NCBI GenBank assembly: GCA_016718605.1
Contig: JADKCY010000002.1
Span: forward strand, 868,001 to 932,000
Length of the DNA: 64,000 nt
From: Lysobacterales bacterium
Lineage (GTDB): Bacteria > Pseudomonadota > Gammaproteobacteria > Xanthomonadales > Xanthomonadaceae
Direction: 5' to 3'
The translations under genes and the position numbers were made by a program. How positions within the stretch are numbered: position 1 is the first letter of the stretch; the number at the start of each line of letters is the position of its first letter. Below the pieces are notes generated by a model that was not told the DNA's origin, made no database searches, and saw only the letters and a list, made by a program, of their open reading frames with translations. Positions 1 to 8,872 of the stretch are shown one piece after another.

Positions 1-58
1 CACAAATCTGGCTTTTTGCGCAAGCATCTCGTAGTCTACGCAATCAAATAGCCGTTGA

Positions 59-1309
59 ATGCAACTAATGAGCGATCACGTGCAATCTAGGCGGCGCACT
101 GCGCAAGACCACCACTTCCCTATTATTCGGTCGCTGTGCCGCACGGCGCTGGCGGGCAGCGCCCCAAATGAAGCGGTCCAGCAGCAGGTTCGTCGTCTGG
201 TGGAGAGCTACGCCGGGGAAGGTGCCACTCACGAAGCCAACACCCTGCGCCAGTTGCTTGAGCAAAGCGAAGCACAAAGTGCCTTTGCCCCCAGCCGACT
301 CGTGCGCTCCCGTCAGCCTTTACCAGGGGAAGAGCTGACGCCGAAGACCCCGCTGCCCGTTGACCGGGAAACAGCCACCCGCCTAGTGGACGTGCTGTTT
401 CACGAGCAGCTTCCCAGTCGAGCCCCGCTGTTCGACGTCGACGTCCAAGGCGGAGTGGCGGCCTTGATCAACGAGTGGGTCCACTGGGACGCATTGAAAT
501 CCATGGCGATCCATCCCACCCACAGCTGCCTGATCTACGGCGCGCCGGGCACTGGTAAGACCCGACTCGCGTTGTGGATGGCGGCGCAACTGGGTCTACC
601 CGTCGTTCTGGCCCGCCTAGATGGCCTAGTGTCTTCGTTCCTAGGCACGACGTCCCGCAACATCGGTGCCTTGTTCCAGTTTGCAAATCGCTATCGCTGC
701 GTGCTGCTGCTCGACGAGTTCGATGCGCTGGCCAAGGTCCGCGACGATCCCCAAGAGGTCGGCGAGATTAAGCGCGTCGTCAACACCCTCCTTCAGAGTT
801 TGGATAGTAGGCACGAGTTGGGCATAACGATCGGCATCACGAATCACGATCAACTACTCGATGCCGCGGTCTGGCGACGCTTCGACATCCAATTGAATTT
901 GCCGCGGCCGCGCTTCGAAACACGCGTGCAGATCGCTCGCTACTACCTGCAGCCGCTGGCAACCACGGACATGCAGCTTAGGCTGATCGCGTGGCTGGCC
1001 GAAGGCCTCTCGGGGGCGGAGATCGAGACACTCGCTCGCTCCATCAAGAAGAGTGCAGCGATCGAAGGGGAACACTTCGACTTTCTCGAGTCGGTCCGCC
1101 AACTCAGCACACTCCACGGTGGTCGCGTACCAGCGGTGCGACGTGAAGCGCTGCGACAAGACAACAGTGATCTGGCCGCCATGCTGTACGAAGACGAATC
1201 GTTGGACTTAGAGCAAAAGGAACTTGCGCAGTTGTTCGGTCGCGATCCGGGAACCATCAGTCGATGGCTCAGAGATCGTAGTAGCACACGCACGAGAGGA
1301 ACAAACTGA
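59..1309 (+). CDS. ietA: AAA+ ATPase of an IetAS anti-phage system
   Basis: 416-residue AAA+ ATPase. The Walker A motif GAPGTGKT is at residues 161-168, Walker B LLLDEFD at about 216-222, a sensor-1 type Asn at 262, and an Arg pair (VWRRFD) near 273. The C-terminal 30 residues (ELAQLFGRDPGTISRWLR) read like a helix-turn-helix. The stop codon overlaps the start of the subtilase gene by one base (TGATG), so the two are translationally coupled. An ATPase followed directly by a subtilisin-like protease is the defining layout of the IetAS defence pair, in which both proteins are needed; the mechanism is not well known. Starts at 59 and 68 are both possible. Family assignment is good; the IetAS name rests on the gene pair and on its island context. 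Confidence 0.8.
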   Translation: MQLMSDHVQSRRRTAQDHHFPIIRSLCRTALAGSAPNEAVQQQVRRLVESYAGEGATHEANTLRQLLEQSEAQSAFAPSRLVRSRQPLPGEELTPKTPLPVDRETATRLVDVLFHEQLPSRAPLFDVDVQGGVAALINEWVHWDALKSMAIHPTHSCLIYGAPGTGKTRLALWMAAQLGLPVVLARLDGLVSSFLGTTSRNIGALFQFANRYRCVLLLDEFDALAKVRDDPQEVGEIKRVVNTLLQSLDSRHELGITIGITNHDQLLDAAVWRRFDIQLNLPRPRFETRVQIARYYLQPLATTDMQLRLIAWLAEGLSGAEIETLARSIKKSAAIEGEHFDFLESVRQLSTLHGGRVPAVRREALRQDNSDLAAMLYEDESLDLEQKELAQLFGRDPGTISRWLRDRSSTRTRGTN

Positions 1310-3831
1310 TGGCAGGATCCACCCGCGCCAGTCCGATACAAGTGGTGCTCAATGCGGATCAGTTCGTCACGGACTGGACCCGTCCGCCCGGTGGGAACCC
1401 CACCGACTTCTTCGCCGGGCACGACGCGGATTTCATTGCGCACCGCCAATCAATGGTCAGGCAGCTGCACACCACGCGCGAGCAATTGCTTCGCCCCGGC
1501 GAACCCCGAATGGGCTTTCTCAAGGTCAGTATGCGGACCGAGGCATTGGCCAAGAGCCACCGTCCGGTAAAGGCCCTGTTTCGTGCTGATCGCGCCCGGA
1601 TGGTTGGCGTCGCAGGCCCCGGGGAGCTCATTCTTGCGGTGACGCCCGAGGGGCTGGACGCCGTAGCCCGGATCGCCGCGAGTGCCGAAGATGCCACGCG
1701 CTACAAGACGATTCCACCAAAGGACCCTGCCAAACCGCCCAAGCAAAAGCCGAATCCGACGCGTTCGCGCGCCGAAGTTGGAGCGATCCGCCAACTCGCT
1801 CTTTGGGATGCCACCGATCGGCGGCAGTTCTCCGTTGAGCAGTCCTTGGCTTGGCTTCAGGATATCCGAACGGGTGGCTTCTATCTGGTCGAACTTTTCG
1901 ACGCGCCGCCCTCCCCTGGACAATGGGACCGGTTGGAATTTGTCCAGCGTGGCTTGTTCGAGTCTTTTCGTGCACATATCCAAGGCCTCGGGCCAGGCGT
2001 ATGGGTGGAAAGGATTGCGATGTCCCATCCGCAGCAGGCCTTATTCGCGGTGTGGCTCCTGCAAAGTGACGCACCACCCCAGATCTATTTCGAACCGCGC
2101 CGCGCAGCGGAACGTTTGGGGCCCCAAGCTCCGGTAGACCTGACGCCGGCGCGACACAACGCACTGCTCTCGGATCTCGAGCAGCATCCCTTGGTCAAGC
2201 GCATCCATCTTCCTCCGATCGTGACGCCGCAGACCGCCGCTGCGCAGGCACGGATGCCGAAAGTGTGGCCTCCGCTCAAGCGCGACGCAGCGCGTACCTA
2301 CCCACGCGTCGCGGTGGTCGACGGGGGTATCGCACCCTGTCTGGACGACTGGGTGGTGGATCGGTGGCCCTATATCGCCGATGCCGATCATTCGCTCGAT
2401 CACGCGACCTTCATTGGGGGATTGCTGGTCGCTGGGCAATCGGTGAACTCAGCTGGGGTCACAACGGAAGCTGACGGATGCGATCTCGTGGATGTGAAGC
2501 TGTTGCCGCGAGAAGACGACCCGACGGCGTTCTCCCGGTACTACGGCACCCGCGGAGCTATCGGCTTCTTCCAGGAGCTCGACGATGCGGTGGCGACCTT
2601 ACGTGAACGTTCGCAAGTACGCGTGTTTAACCTCAGCGCCAACTTCCAGACGATGGCCGACCCCATGCGCTACAACCCGCTTACGGCCCAGCTCGACGCC
2701 ATCGCCGATGCTCACGACGTCCTGTTCGTGCTTTCGGCCGGCAATGCGGAAGGCGCCGCAAGTCGGGCCGAATGGCCCGCCGACCCAACTGAGGCAATGG
2801 CAATTTTAGCCAGCGCAACACAGGACCGCGTACGCAGCCCTGCGGAGAGTATTCGGGGCATCTCGGTGGCAGCATTGAACCCTCCACACCTCGATCACGT
2901 GATCCCGCATGCCCCTGCCGCGTACTCGTGTCGCGGCCCGGGGCTTATGGCGGGCTTGAAGCCCGACGTCGCACACGTCGGTGGCGCCGCCACGGCAAAC
3001 AAGGGCGATACAGGCCTATGGTCGCTCCACCCCGAGGGCAGACTGTATAGCTCAGCAGGGACGAGCTATGCCGCCCCGTTGGTGGCCAAGACGCTCGCCA
3101 CGTTGGCGCACGGTATTCAGGGAGATGTCTCCCGTGAAACGCTAACTGCTTTGTTACTTCACCATTCGGTGTTGCCCGCGGCGCTCCAGAACCCAGCATT
3201 CGGGCGAGCCGCACGATATTTGGTGGGCTTTGGGCTGCCGCCCTCGTCCGAGGAGATCCTGCTGGGTACCGACCACCAGATCACGATGGTGTTCGCAGCC
3301 CGGCTAATGCGGCGGCGGCGCCTTGAGTTCCCATTCGTTTGGCCTCCGTGCCTTACCACGAAAGAAGGCAGATGCCTCGGGTTTGCACAAATGACGCTTG
3401 TCGCCACTCCGCCGATCGATCCGCGCGCCGAGTCCGAGCTGGTGCGGGTGGACATACAGGCACACCTCAACCAGCTGTGCGAGAGCGGCGCGCATGCGAG
3501 CTGCGGCTGGTTGGCGGCGCAGCCAGGGAAAGCCCACCAACGTGAGGCGCGCCTCATCGCCAATGAGATGAAGTGGAGTCCGGTCAAGGTCTACCAATGG
3601 CGATCGCAAGAGGGGCAGGGAACCTCCACCAACTGGCGCTTGGCCGTTGACCATTTGTCGAGGGACGACGATTCGATGCCAATTGAAGGGGTGCCATTCA
3701 CGGTGCTGTTAACGCTGGGGGATCCCCATGGCCAAGCGCCTGTATTCCAAGAGATGCGCCAGCTTCTCCAAGCCAATGGAGTCAAGCTGGAACAGATTCA
3801 GACGGCCGCGCGAGTCTCACCGCGTGTGTAA
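1309..3831 (+). CDS. ietS: Subtilisin-like serine protease of an IetAS anti-phage system
   Basis: 840-residue S8 family peptidase without a recognisable signal peptide, so probably cytoplasmic. The catalytic triad is visible: Asp338 in AVVDGGIAP, His365 in DHATFIGGLL, and Ser586 in SAGTSYAAP. The oxyanion Asn479 sits in VLSAGNA. About 330 residues precede the protease domain and about 230 follow it; neither part is recognised, and they may sense infection or hold the ATPase. The gene begins inside the stop codon of the AAA+ gene, which fixes the start at 1309. This protease plus AAA ATPase arrangement matches IetS of the IetAS system. A general housekeeping subtilase is unlikely given the coupling and the defence genes that follow. 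Confidence 0.8.
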   Translation: MAGSTRASPIQVVLNADQFVTDWTRPPGGNPTDFFAGHDADFIAHRQSMVRQLHTTREQLLRPGEPRMGFLKVSMRTEALAKSHRPVKALFRADRARMVGVAGPGELILAVTPEGLDAVARIAASAEDATRYKTIPPKDPAKPPKQKPNPTRSRAEVGAIRQLALWDATDRRQFSVEQSLAWLQDIRTGGFYLVELFDAPPSPGQWDRLEFVQRGLFESFRAHIQGLGPGVWVERIAMSHPQQALFAVWLLQSDAPPQIYFEPRRAAERLGPQAPVDLTPARHNALLSDLEQHPLVKRIHLPPIVTPQTAAAQARMPKVWPPLKRDAARTYPRVAVVDGGIAPCLDDWVVDRWPYIADADHSLDHATFIGGLLVAGQSVNSAGVTTEADGCDLVDVKLLPREDDPTAFSRYYGTRGAIGFFQELDDAVATLRERSQVRVFNLSANFQTMADPMRYNPLTAQLDAIADAHDVLFVLSAGNAEGAASRAEWPADPTEAMAILASATQDRVRSPAESIRGISVAALNPPHLDHVIPHAPAAYSCRGPGLMAGLKPDVAHVGGAATANKGDTGLWSLHPEGRLYSSAGTSYAAPLVAKTLATLAHGIQGDVSRETLTALLLHHSVLPAALQNPAFGRAARYLVGFGLPPSSEEILLGTDHQITMVFAARLMRRRRLEFPFVWPPCLTTKEGRCLGFAQMTLVATPPIDPRAESELVRVDIQAHLNQLCESGAHASCGWLAAQPGKAHQREARLIANEMKWSPVKVYQWRSQEGQGTSTNWRLAVDHLSRDDDSMPIEGVPFTVLLTLGDPHGQAPVFQEMRQLLQANGVKLEQIQTAARVSPRV

Positions 3832-4016
3832 CGTCCCTTTGATGCCTGATCGTCAATGACTGCCCGGTATCCTCTCGCCCCCTTGAAATGCGTGGTGGCC
3901 ATCACAATATCCGGCCAAAGCGTAGTCGACCGCACCATTGGAACTCTCTCAAGGGGTTAGACTCCCCAAACGGTAGGGTGCAGAGCTACGAAGGTCCTCA
4001 GAGGAGACCGCAGCTC

Positions 4017-5051
4017 GTGAGCGCCGAATCATCGGAGTCACCCCCAGGCCACCCGTCGCCAGCGTCGTCTGGTGCTGTGGACGGCGCGTTTCACATCCTC
4101 GCACTCTCAGGGGGTGGATACCGCGGCCTCTACACGGCCCGCATCTTGGCGGACCTAGAAAACCACGTCGGCGAACCGCTCGCCCGACGCTTTGACCTGC
4201 TCACCGGCACCTCCATTGGTGGAATCTTGGCCCTCGCGCTAGCGCTGGAAATTCCCACTGCGAAAATGGTGCGGTTGTTCGAAACGCACGGCGAAGAGAT
4301 CTTTCGACGTCGTTTCGCGCTCTTCGGAGTGCTTCGCGCCACTTACACGCAAGACCGACTTCGTGAGCTCTTGCAGGCCGAAGACTTGTTCGGCCAACAG
4401 CGCCTCACGGCCGTGCGTCATCGCGTCCTTGTCCCATCGATCAACTATTCCTCCGGGCAACCTGTTGTCTTCAAGACGGCGCATCACCCAGACTTCTGTC
4501 GCGACCAGCAGCATCGGCTCGTCGACATCGCCTTGGCCACGAGTGCCGCGCCGGGCTACTTCCCGCGCCATGTGTTCGACCACAATCAGTACGTCGACGG
4601 TGGGTTGTTTGCGAATGCCCCTGGCCTCCTGGCACTTCATGAGGCGCAGTGCTTTCTGGGCCAGTCTCGCGAGGCCCTGCGGCTGGTCGCGATCGGCACG
4701 ATGTCGTCGAAGTTCACCGTCGACCCACGCGCCAATCGCTCCGGAGGAACTTTCGATTGGGGCGGGTGGAATCCAACCGTCATGCCCAAACGGCTTTTCG
4801 GGTTGGCGATCTCGGCGCAAGAGTCGCTCACGCACTTCCAGCTCACACATCGACTGAAGGCGGGCCATTACTTCCACATTGATCAGGACCTGACGGACGA
4901 GCGCGCACGCGCAGTGGCGCTCGACAAAGCAGACGCCGCGGCGCGCGAGGTCTTGCTCGGCGCCGCTGGCGAAAGCTCCAAAGCCTGGCTCGGGAATCCC
5001 GAGTTCCGGGCATTGCTGCAACACCGGGCTCTTCGCCCCGACGCTTCGTAA
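4017..5051 (+). CDS. capV: CapV-like patatin phospholipase, CBASS effector
   Basis: Patatin-like phospholipase with the glycine-rich oxyanion loop SGGGYRG, nucleophile motif GTSIGG and the Asp of the catalytic dyad in YVDGGL. In type II CBASS operons such a protein is the effector: it is activated by the cyclic dinucleotide made by the next gene and degrades membrane phospholipid, killing the infected cell. The start chosen is GTG at 4017, ten bases after GAGGAG (4001-4006). An in-frame ATG at 3888 would add 43 residues but has no ribosome site, and that stretch is not protein-like. The gene is first in a tight four-gene operon; the cyclase starts 27 bases after its stop. No transmembrane segment is seen, as expected for CapV. 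Confidence 0.85.
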   Translation: MSAESSESPPGHPSPASSGAVDGAFHILALSGGGYRGLYTARILADLENHVGEPLARRFDLLTGTSIGGILALALALEIPTAKMVRLFETHGEEIFRRRFALFGVLRATYTQDRLRELLQAEDLFGQQRLTAVRHRVLVPSINYSSGQPVVFKTAHHPDFCRDQQHRLVDIALATSAAPGYFPRHVFDHNQYVDGGLFANAPGLLALHEAQCFLGQSREALRLVAIGTMSSKFTVDPRANRSGGTFDWGGWNPTVMPKRLFGLAISAQESLTHFQLTHRLKAGHYFHIDQDLTDERARAVALDKADAAAREVLLGAAGESSKAWLGNPEFRALLQHRALRPDAS

Positions 5052-5078
5052 GAATCCACACGCCAGGAGTAGCCGGTC

Positions 5079-6266
5079 ATGTTGAAGCTGCACAAGCTGC
5101 TGCTGAACGAGGGACATGCCCAGAGCTTTGATGAGCAGATCAAGCCGCGCGATCTAGAGCGACGCACGTTGGTTCAGGCGAAGAACGACATTCGCGATCA
5201 TCTGCGAGGAGCGATTCGCGCTGCGTCAATCGAAGTGTTGGGCCAGGACCGCATGGTCGAGCCGCGGTTTCGAACGCAAGGTTCATGGACATACGGCACC
5301 TGTGTTCGGCCTGCGCACCTGCCACCTCAGGAAATGGACTGGGACTTCGGGGTCTACCTTCCAGTGACGGTCTGGCAAGACCACGGCCCGCCGGCGGCGA
5401 TGGCGAGGCTCTACTTCGACCTAGTTGAAACGGCCCTGCAGGTACTCTGCGACAAGAAGCACTGGTTTCTCGACAAGTCGAAGCCCACATGCTCGCGCGT
5501 ACGAATCGCGACGTGGGGACACATCGATGTGCCGCTGTATGCCGCGCCAGAAGAGGAATTCTTGAAGATCGCAGAGAAATCACTGTCGGAGGACCAGCTT
5601 CGCGCGCTGTGTCGTGAAGCGGCCGTGTTGGACGAAAGCACGGACCTCGGTGAGCTCTGGGAAGCGAAGTGGGCCTTCCTCGACGAGGTGCACCTAGCGA
5701 TACGCAACGGGGCGTGGAAACGCTCCGACCCGGAAGCGGTCGCGAACTGGTTCGAGGATCGGATTAACCGATTCGGTGCTGGAGGAGCACAACTGCGTCG
5801 CGTCTGTCGCTACCTCAAGGCATGGAGAGACTACCACTGGGTAGCAGGCAGTGGACCGAGCTCCGTCGCCATCATGATCTCCGTCGCGCAGGCATTCGAG
5901 CCAGTATGGCACCGAGACGACGTGGCTCTCGAGAAGGCGGCCGACGTACTCGGTCGAGCGCTCGCCGGTGACATTCGCGAACACGGGATCGATGGCGGCG
6001 CTGAGGATTTCAATCGTCTCGATACCGACGCGCGTCGAGTGGCGTCCATGAAGGCATCGGAGCTATCTCGCCAGTTGTACCTGGCTCGTGTCAACCTGTC
6101 GCCGAACCTGAAGGGCGAGGCGATCACGATCATGCAGGCGCAACTGGGGCCGCGCATCCCGATGGATGTTGCGCTCGTCGAGACAGATGGCGGAGCCGAC
6201 GTGGTCCGGCTGACCACAGCGGCTCCCGTCGCGCCGCCGGTGGTGGGGTCCACTCACGCCGGGTGA
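5079..6266 (+). CDS. cdnA: CD-NTase, DncV-like (clade A) cyclic dinucleotide synthase of CBASS
   Basis: 395-residue nucleotidyltransferase resembling Vibrio cholerae DncV over its whole length. The active-site Gly-Ser is at 69-70 (TQGSWTYGT), the paired Asp at 87 and 89 (MDWDFGVYL) and the third Asp at 150 (GHIDVPLYA). Other shared blocks are EAVANWFEDRI, RRVCRYLKAWRD and GPSSVAIM. DncV makes 3',3'-cGAMP; the same product is likely here but is an inference. AGGAG lies just upstream of the ATG. The protein ends in Ala-Gly after a flexible tail (PVVGSTHAG), which fits priming by the neighbouring E1-E2 protein Cap2, which conjugates the cyclase through a C-terminal residue. The stop overlaps the cap2 start by four bases (GTGA). 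Confidence 0.88.
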   Translation: MLKLHKLLLNEGHAQSFDEQIKPRDLERRTLVQAKNDIRDHLRGAIRAASIEVLGQDRMVEPRFRTQGSWTYGTCVRPAHLPPQEMDWDFGVYLPVTVWQDHGPPAAMARLYFDLVETALQVLCDKKHWFLDKSKPTCSRVRIATWGHIDVPLYAAPEEEFLKIAEKSLSEDQLRALCREAAVLDESTDLGELWEAKWAFLDEVHLAIRNGAWKRSDPEAVANWFEDRINRFGAGGAQLRRVCRYLKAWRDYHWVAGSGPSSVAIMISVAQAFEPVWHRDDVALEKAADVLGRALAGDIREHGIDGGAEDFNRLDTDARRVASMKASELSRQLYLARVNLSPNLKGEAITIMQAQLGPRIPMDVALVETDGGADVVRLTTAAPVAPPVVGSTHAG

Positions 6267-7936
6267 GCATACCGACCTCTCGCCTCGAACTTGCCTTAAC
6301 GCGCCTCGCGGAACTCGGCTTCGCTATGGCGCCCCGCGTCGGAAACGCGCGTTGCTTCGATGGCACGCTTAACTGCCGTGCTGGACCGGTACGTGTGCAG
6401 CTGCAGGTGAGCGACTGGGACTTCGTCGACTACCCTGTCCTGAGGTTGCTCGAACATCCTTCCTTTCTCCCTGACGTGGTGCCTCACCTCAGCGGCGCAG
6501 GTATCTTGTGTTATTTTCAGGAAGGGGCGGTCATCCTGGATCGATACCGACCCGACCACGCCTTGTCCCAATGCTTGGACCGGGCGCGAAACGAACTTGA
6601 TCGATTGGCGCAATCACCGACGTATCGCGAGGGGGAGTTTCAAGCGGAGTTCGACGCCGTCTGGACTGTCGGACAGCACCCGCGAGCAGTGCCCCTCCTG
6701 CTCGGAGATCTGGACTCTGAACACTCGCACGCGACTTGTTTCGGACTCGACGATGGCAACCATCGGCGCCTCCTAGTGGCCTCGCGAAGTGAAGACGTGC
6801 GACGGCTATGTGCCGCGACAGGTTGGACGTTGTCGGATCAACACTACGCGCATTGTCACCTTCTCCGCAGTGCCCACGCCCCTTCGTTGCCACTGCACCT
6901 GCCCACCAACGTCAGCGAGATGTTCGGCTGGTTGAAGTCCTGGGATTCGAAACTCTATGCGGCGCTTCAGGCTCGGCTCGCACAACCCGAGTACCTGACT
7001 GCGGGCGCAGCGCTATTTCTTCTGGAGACACCCGTTGGCACGTTTGGCTTCCAGTTCAAACTCGATCCGATCAAATGCATGGCGTACCGTCGCAAACCCA
7101 CGTTCTATCGTCAGTTCCTGCACCGGAGCGGCACGACGCAGCCCGTCACGCGACTAAGCGTGATGCACATCGGTACGGACTACATCCACAGCCGCAATCT
7201 CCGCCACGCCAGTCTGAGGGATCGCCGTATTACGTTAATCGGGTGCGGAGCGATTGGCGGCTACGTGGCCCAGGGACTGGTCAAACTTGGCGCTGGTACG
7301 GGAACGGGCCGACTCACCTTGATTGATTCCGATCTCTTGACGGCCGACAACCTCGGCCGACACCTGCTGGGTTTCGAGAGCCTGCTGCGTCCGAAAGCGG
7401 ATGCACTCCGTGCCGCCCTTCAACGGCAGTTCCCCGCCGCGCAGATCGCCGCCGAGAACCGTTGCGCCAACGCGACCAAGGATCTGGATGCGGACATCGT
7501 CATTAACGCCACCGGTGAAGAAACCGTCGGTCTGATGCTCAATGATCGACATCAACACCTAACGCCGGAGCGACGGCCCCCTCTGGTGCATGTCTGGGTC
7601 TTGGGCAACGGTGAAGCCGTTCAGGGGCTGTTGGTGGACCGTCTCAAGTTCGCATGCTTTCGTTGCCTCCGTCAAACCGACGATGCGCGAACCAATCGCT
7701 TTCGTGTCCTCCGAGACTTACCTGAAACACGTGTTCGTGGATGCCACGCATTTCGTCCCTATGCGGTGTCGGCCCCGATGGCCGCCGCCGCTCTCTGCAC
7801 GGACTTGGTGATCGGCTGGCTGGAGGGCGACCCGTCTCCACGCTTTCGCACGCGCCTCGTGGAAGGAGCCGACGTACAGCAGGTCAAGAACCAAGACGTT
7901 GCTCCGCTCGACACATGTCCGGCGTGCCGCTCGTGA
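6263..7936 (+). CDS. cap2: Cap2, E2-E1 fusion that conjugates the CBASS cyclase
   Basis: 557-residue fusion. The N-terminal 150 residues look like the E2-type domain, with candidate catalytic Cys83 in GILCYFQEG. The second half is a ThiF/E1 adenylation domain starting near 321, with the nucleotide loop LIGCGAIGGYVAQGL. A candidate E1 catalytic Cys494 is in VRGCHAFRPY. Two Cys pairs, CFRC at 465-468 and CPAC at 552-555, make a zinc site. In type II CBASS, Cap2 attaches the C-terminus of the cyclase to target molecules and thereby raises its activity. The GTG start at 6263 overlaps the cyclase stop as GTGA. The region between the two domains (about 150-310) holds the adaptor part seen in this family. 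Confidence 0.87.
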   Translation: MSIPTSRLELALTRLAELGFAMAPRVGNARCFDGTLNCRAGPVRVQLQVSDWDFVDYPVLRLLEHPSFLPDVVPHLSGAGILCYFQEGAVILDRYRPDHALSQCLDRARNELDRLAQSPTYREGEFQAEFDAVWTVGQHPRAVPLLLGDLDSEHSHATCFGLDDGNHRRLLVASRSEDVRRLCAATGWTLSDQHYAHCHLLRSAHAPSLPLHLPTNVSEMFGWLKSWDSKLYAALQARLAQPEYLTAGAALFLLETPVGTFGFQFKLDPIKCMAYRRKPTFYRQFLHRSGTTQPVTRLSVMHIGTDYIHSRNLRHASLRDRRITLIGCGAIGGYVAQGLVKLGAGTGTGRLTLIDSDLLTADNLGRHLLGFESLLRPKADALRAALQRQFPAAQIAAENRCANATKDLDADIVINATGEETVGLMLNDRHQHLTPERRPPLVHVWVLGNGEAVQGLLVDRLKFACFRCLRQTDDARTNRFRVLRDLPETRVRGCHAFRPYAVSAPMAAAALCTDLVIGWLEGDPSPRFRTRLVEGADVQQVKNQDVAPLDTCPACRS

Positions 7937-8415
7937 TACTCGTATCCAATCCGCTCATTCGCGATGGGAGAATATTGATCGAGCCGGACGTGCTTGGAGT
8001 ACTCGATCGCTTCCGGCAACGCGATCTGTCGACGCGAGAAGCCGGTGGGATCCTGCTGGGATATCGTCGCGGAATCCATCTCCACGTCGTCGATCTGACC
8101 ACACCGCACTCCAACGACACGCGACGTCGCACCGGGTTCCATCGCGAGTCCAATGAGCATCAACGGGTCGCGCTTGCGCGGTGGTCAGCATCCGGCGGAG
8201 TCATGGACTATCTCGGTGAGTGGCATACCCACCCAGAACGCGCTCCGGTCCCTTCGGCCATCGACCGGAACGAGTGGAAAGTGATCGTCGCCGACCGAAC
8301 GACACCGATGCTTTTTCTCATCCTCGGAACAATGGGGCTGCCATGGCTCGGGGTCGGCGCACGTATGCAGTTCGAGCGAGTTCAGATTCCCGACCAATCC
8401 ACCAAGATCTCCTGA
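7915..8415 (+). CDS. cap3: Cap3, JAB/JAMM deconjugase of type II CBASS
   Basis: About 166 residues. A JAMM metalloprotease motif is complete: Glu in the early strand REAGGILLGY, then GEWHTHPE and the downstream Ser and Asp in PSAID, which together bind zinc. Cap3 removes the cyclase from its conjugates and so counters Cap2. The start could be ATG at 7915 or GTG at 7933; the latter would give the same GTGA four-base overlap seen between the two genes upstream. The stop is followed after only about 15 bases by an IS21 transposase remnant, so the operon ends at an old insertion boundary. This fourth gene makes the CBASS operon complete. Confidence 0.85.
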   Translation: MSGVPLVILVSNPLIRDGRILIEPDVLGVLDRFRQRDLSTREAGGILLGYRRGIHLHVVDLTTPHSNDTRRRTGFHRESNEHQRVALARWSASGGVMDYLGEWHTHPERAPVPSAIDRNEWKVIVADRTTPMLFLILGTMGLPWLGVGARMQFERVQIPDQSTKIS

Positions 8416-8429
8416 CTAAGGCGGGTTGT

Positions 8430-8563
8430 CGATGCGGCACCGAGTAGCGGTGTTTGTCGACCTCGACGTGGTAGTCCAGATGGACCTTGCAGCGCTCCCA
8501 GGTGGCGTACTCGTAAGGCTACACAGGCAAGGGCCGCAGGGTGGTTCGCTCGTCTGCAAAGGC
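8430..8563 (-). pseudogene. Remnant of an IS21-family istA transposase
   Basis: Translating the minus strand gives, in one frame, a block typical of the IstA C-terminal region: LRPLPV, a stop (TAG at 8519-8521), then PYEYATWERCKVHLDYHVEV and DKHRYSVPHR. In intact IstA proteins the same block reads like LPxxPYEYAxWxxxRVHIDYHVEVDxHYYSVP without interruption. Only about 45 codons survive and no IstB gene is present. The remnant begins right after cap3. The short plus-strand reading frame over the same bases has no protein-like features and was not called. The family assignment is from motif memory. Confidence 0.6.
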
Positions 8564-8827
8564 GGTGTTTTGAATCGCCGCTGGGCGATTCAAAAGGCCG
8601 TGAGAGACTGAGTGTTACGGAAGGTGCGCCGGAGCGCGAAGGGCTTCATCGATTAACAGCTGATCTTGCTGTCTTTATCCTGCGAATCGGCGCATCTCGT
8701 GCTTTGCTGGATAATCGTTCGCGGCCATCTCGTGCTGTGCCAGTAAGTATCCCCCGGCAAAGCCGGGGGCTTTAGTGATGTGAGCCACTCAAAGCGGCTT
8801 GGGCTGGGTCGCAAACGCGACCCCACT
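8564..8827. other. Gene-free stretch with short repeats, probable IS debris
   Basis: No coding region is supported. The 11-mer CATCTCGTGCT occurs twice (8693-8703 and 8726-8736), 33 bases apart in direct orientation. This could be leftover transposase-binding repeats from the IS21-type element represented by the istA remnant, but that is a guess. A strong hairpin at 8751-8769 is listed separately. Confidence 0.3.
8751..8773 (+). terminator. Hairpin, possible rho-independent terminator
   Basis: CCCCCGGC, loop AAA, then GCCGGGGG forms a perfect 8-bp GC stem at 8751-8769, followed by CTTTA. It lies downstream of the CBASS operon and the IS21 remnant. It could equally be part of an IS end. Confidence 0.45.
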
Positions 8828-8872
8828 TTATTGAGCCACGTGAAGCGCCTTGCTGGTCCACTTCAGCGCCAT
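8828..8872 (-). pseudogene. ParE/RelE-type toxin gene cut to 14 codons
   Basis: On the minus strand an ATG at 8872 shares its A with the stop of the ParD-like antitoxin (TGATG), and the reading frame is MALKWTSKALHVAQ then TAA. The first ten residues are like the beginning of many ParE/RelE toxins (MALKWTSKAL followed by SDLxRL). After that the frame runs into unrelated sequence and stops. I read this as the 5' stub of a toxin gene whose body was lost by deletion or by the adjacent IS events. The stub is too short for a database hit by itself; the overlap with the antitoxin stop is the main support. Confidence 0.5.

Noticed and set aside
8426..8611. Plus-strand 61-codon frame after cap3
   Set aside because: The bases are better explained as a minus-strand IS21 istA remnant; the plus frame lacks a ribosome site and recognisable features.
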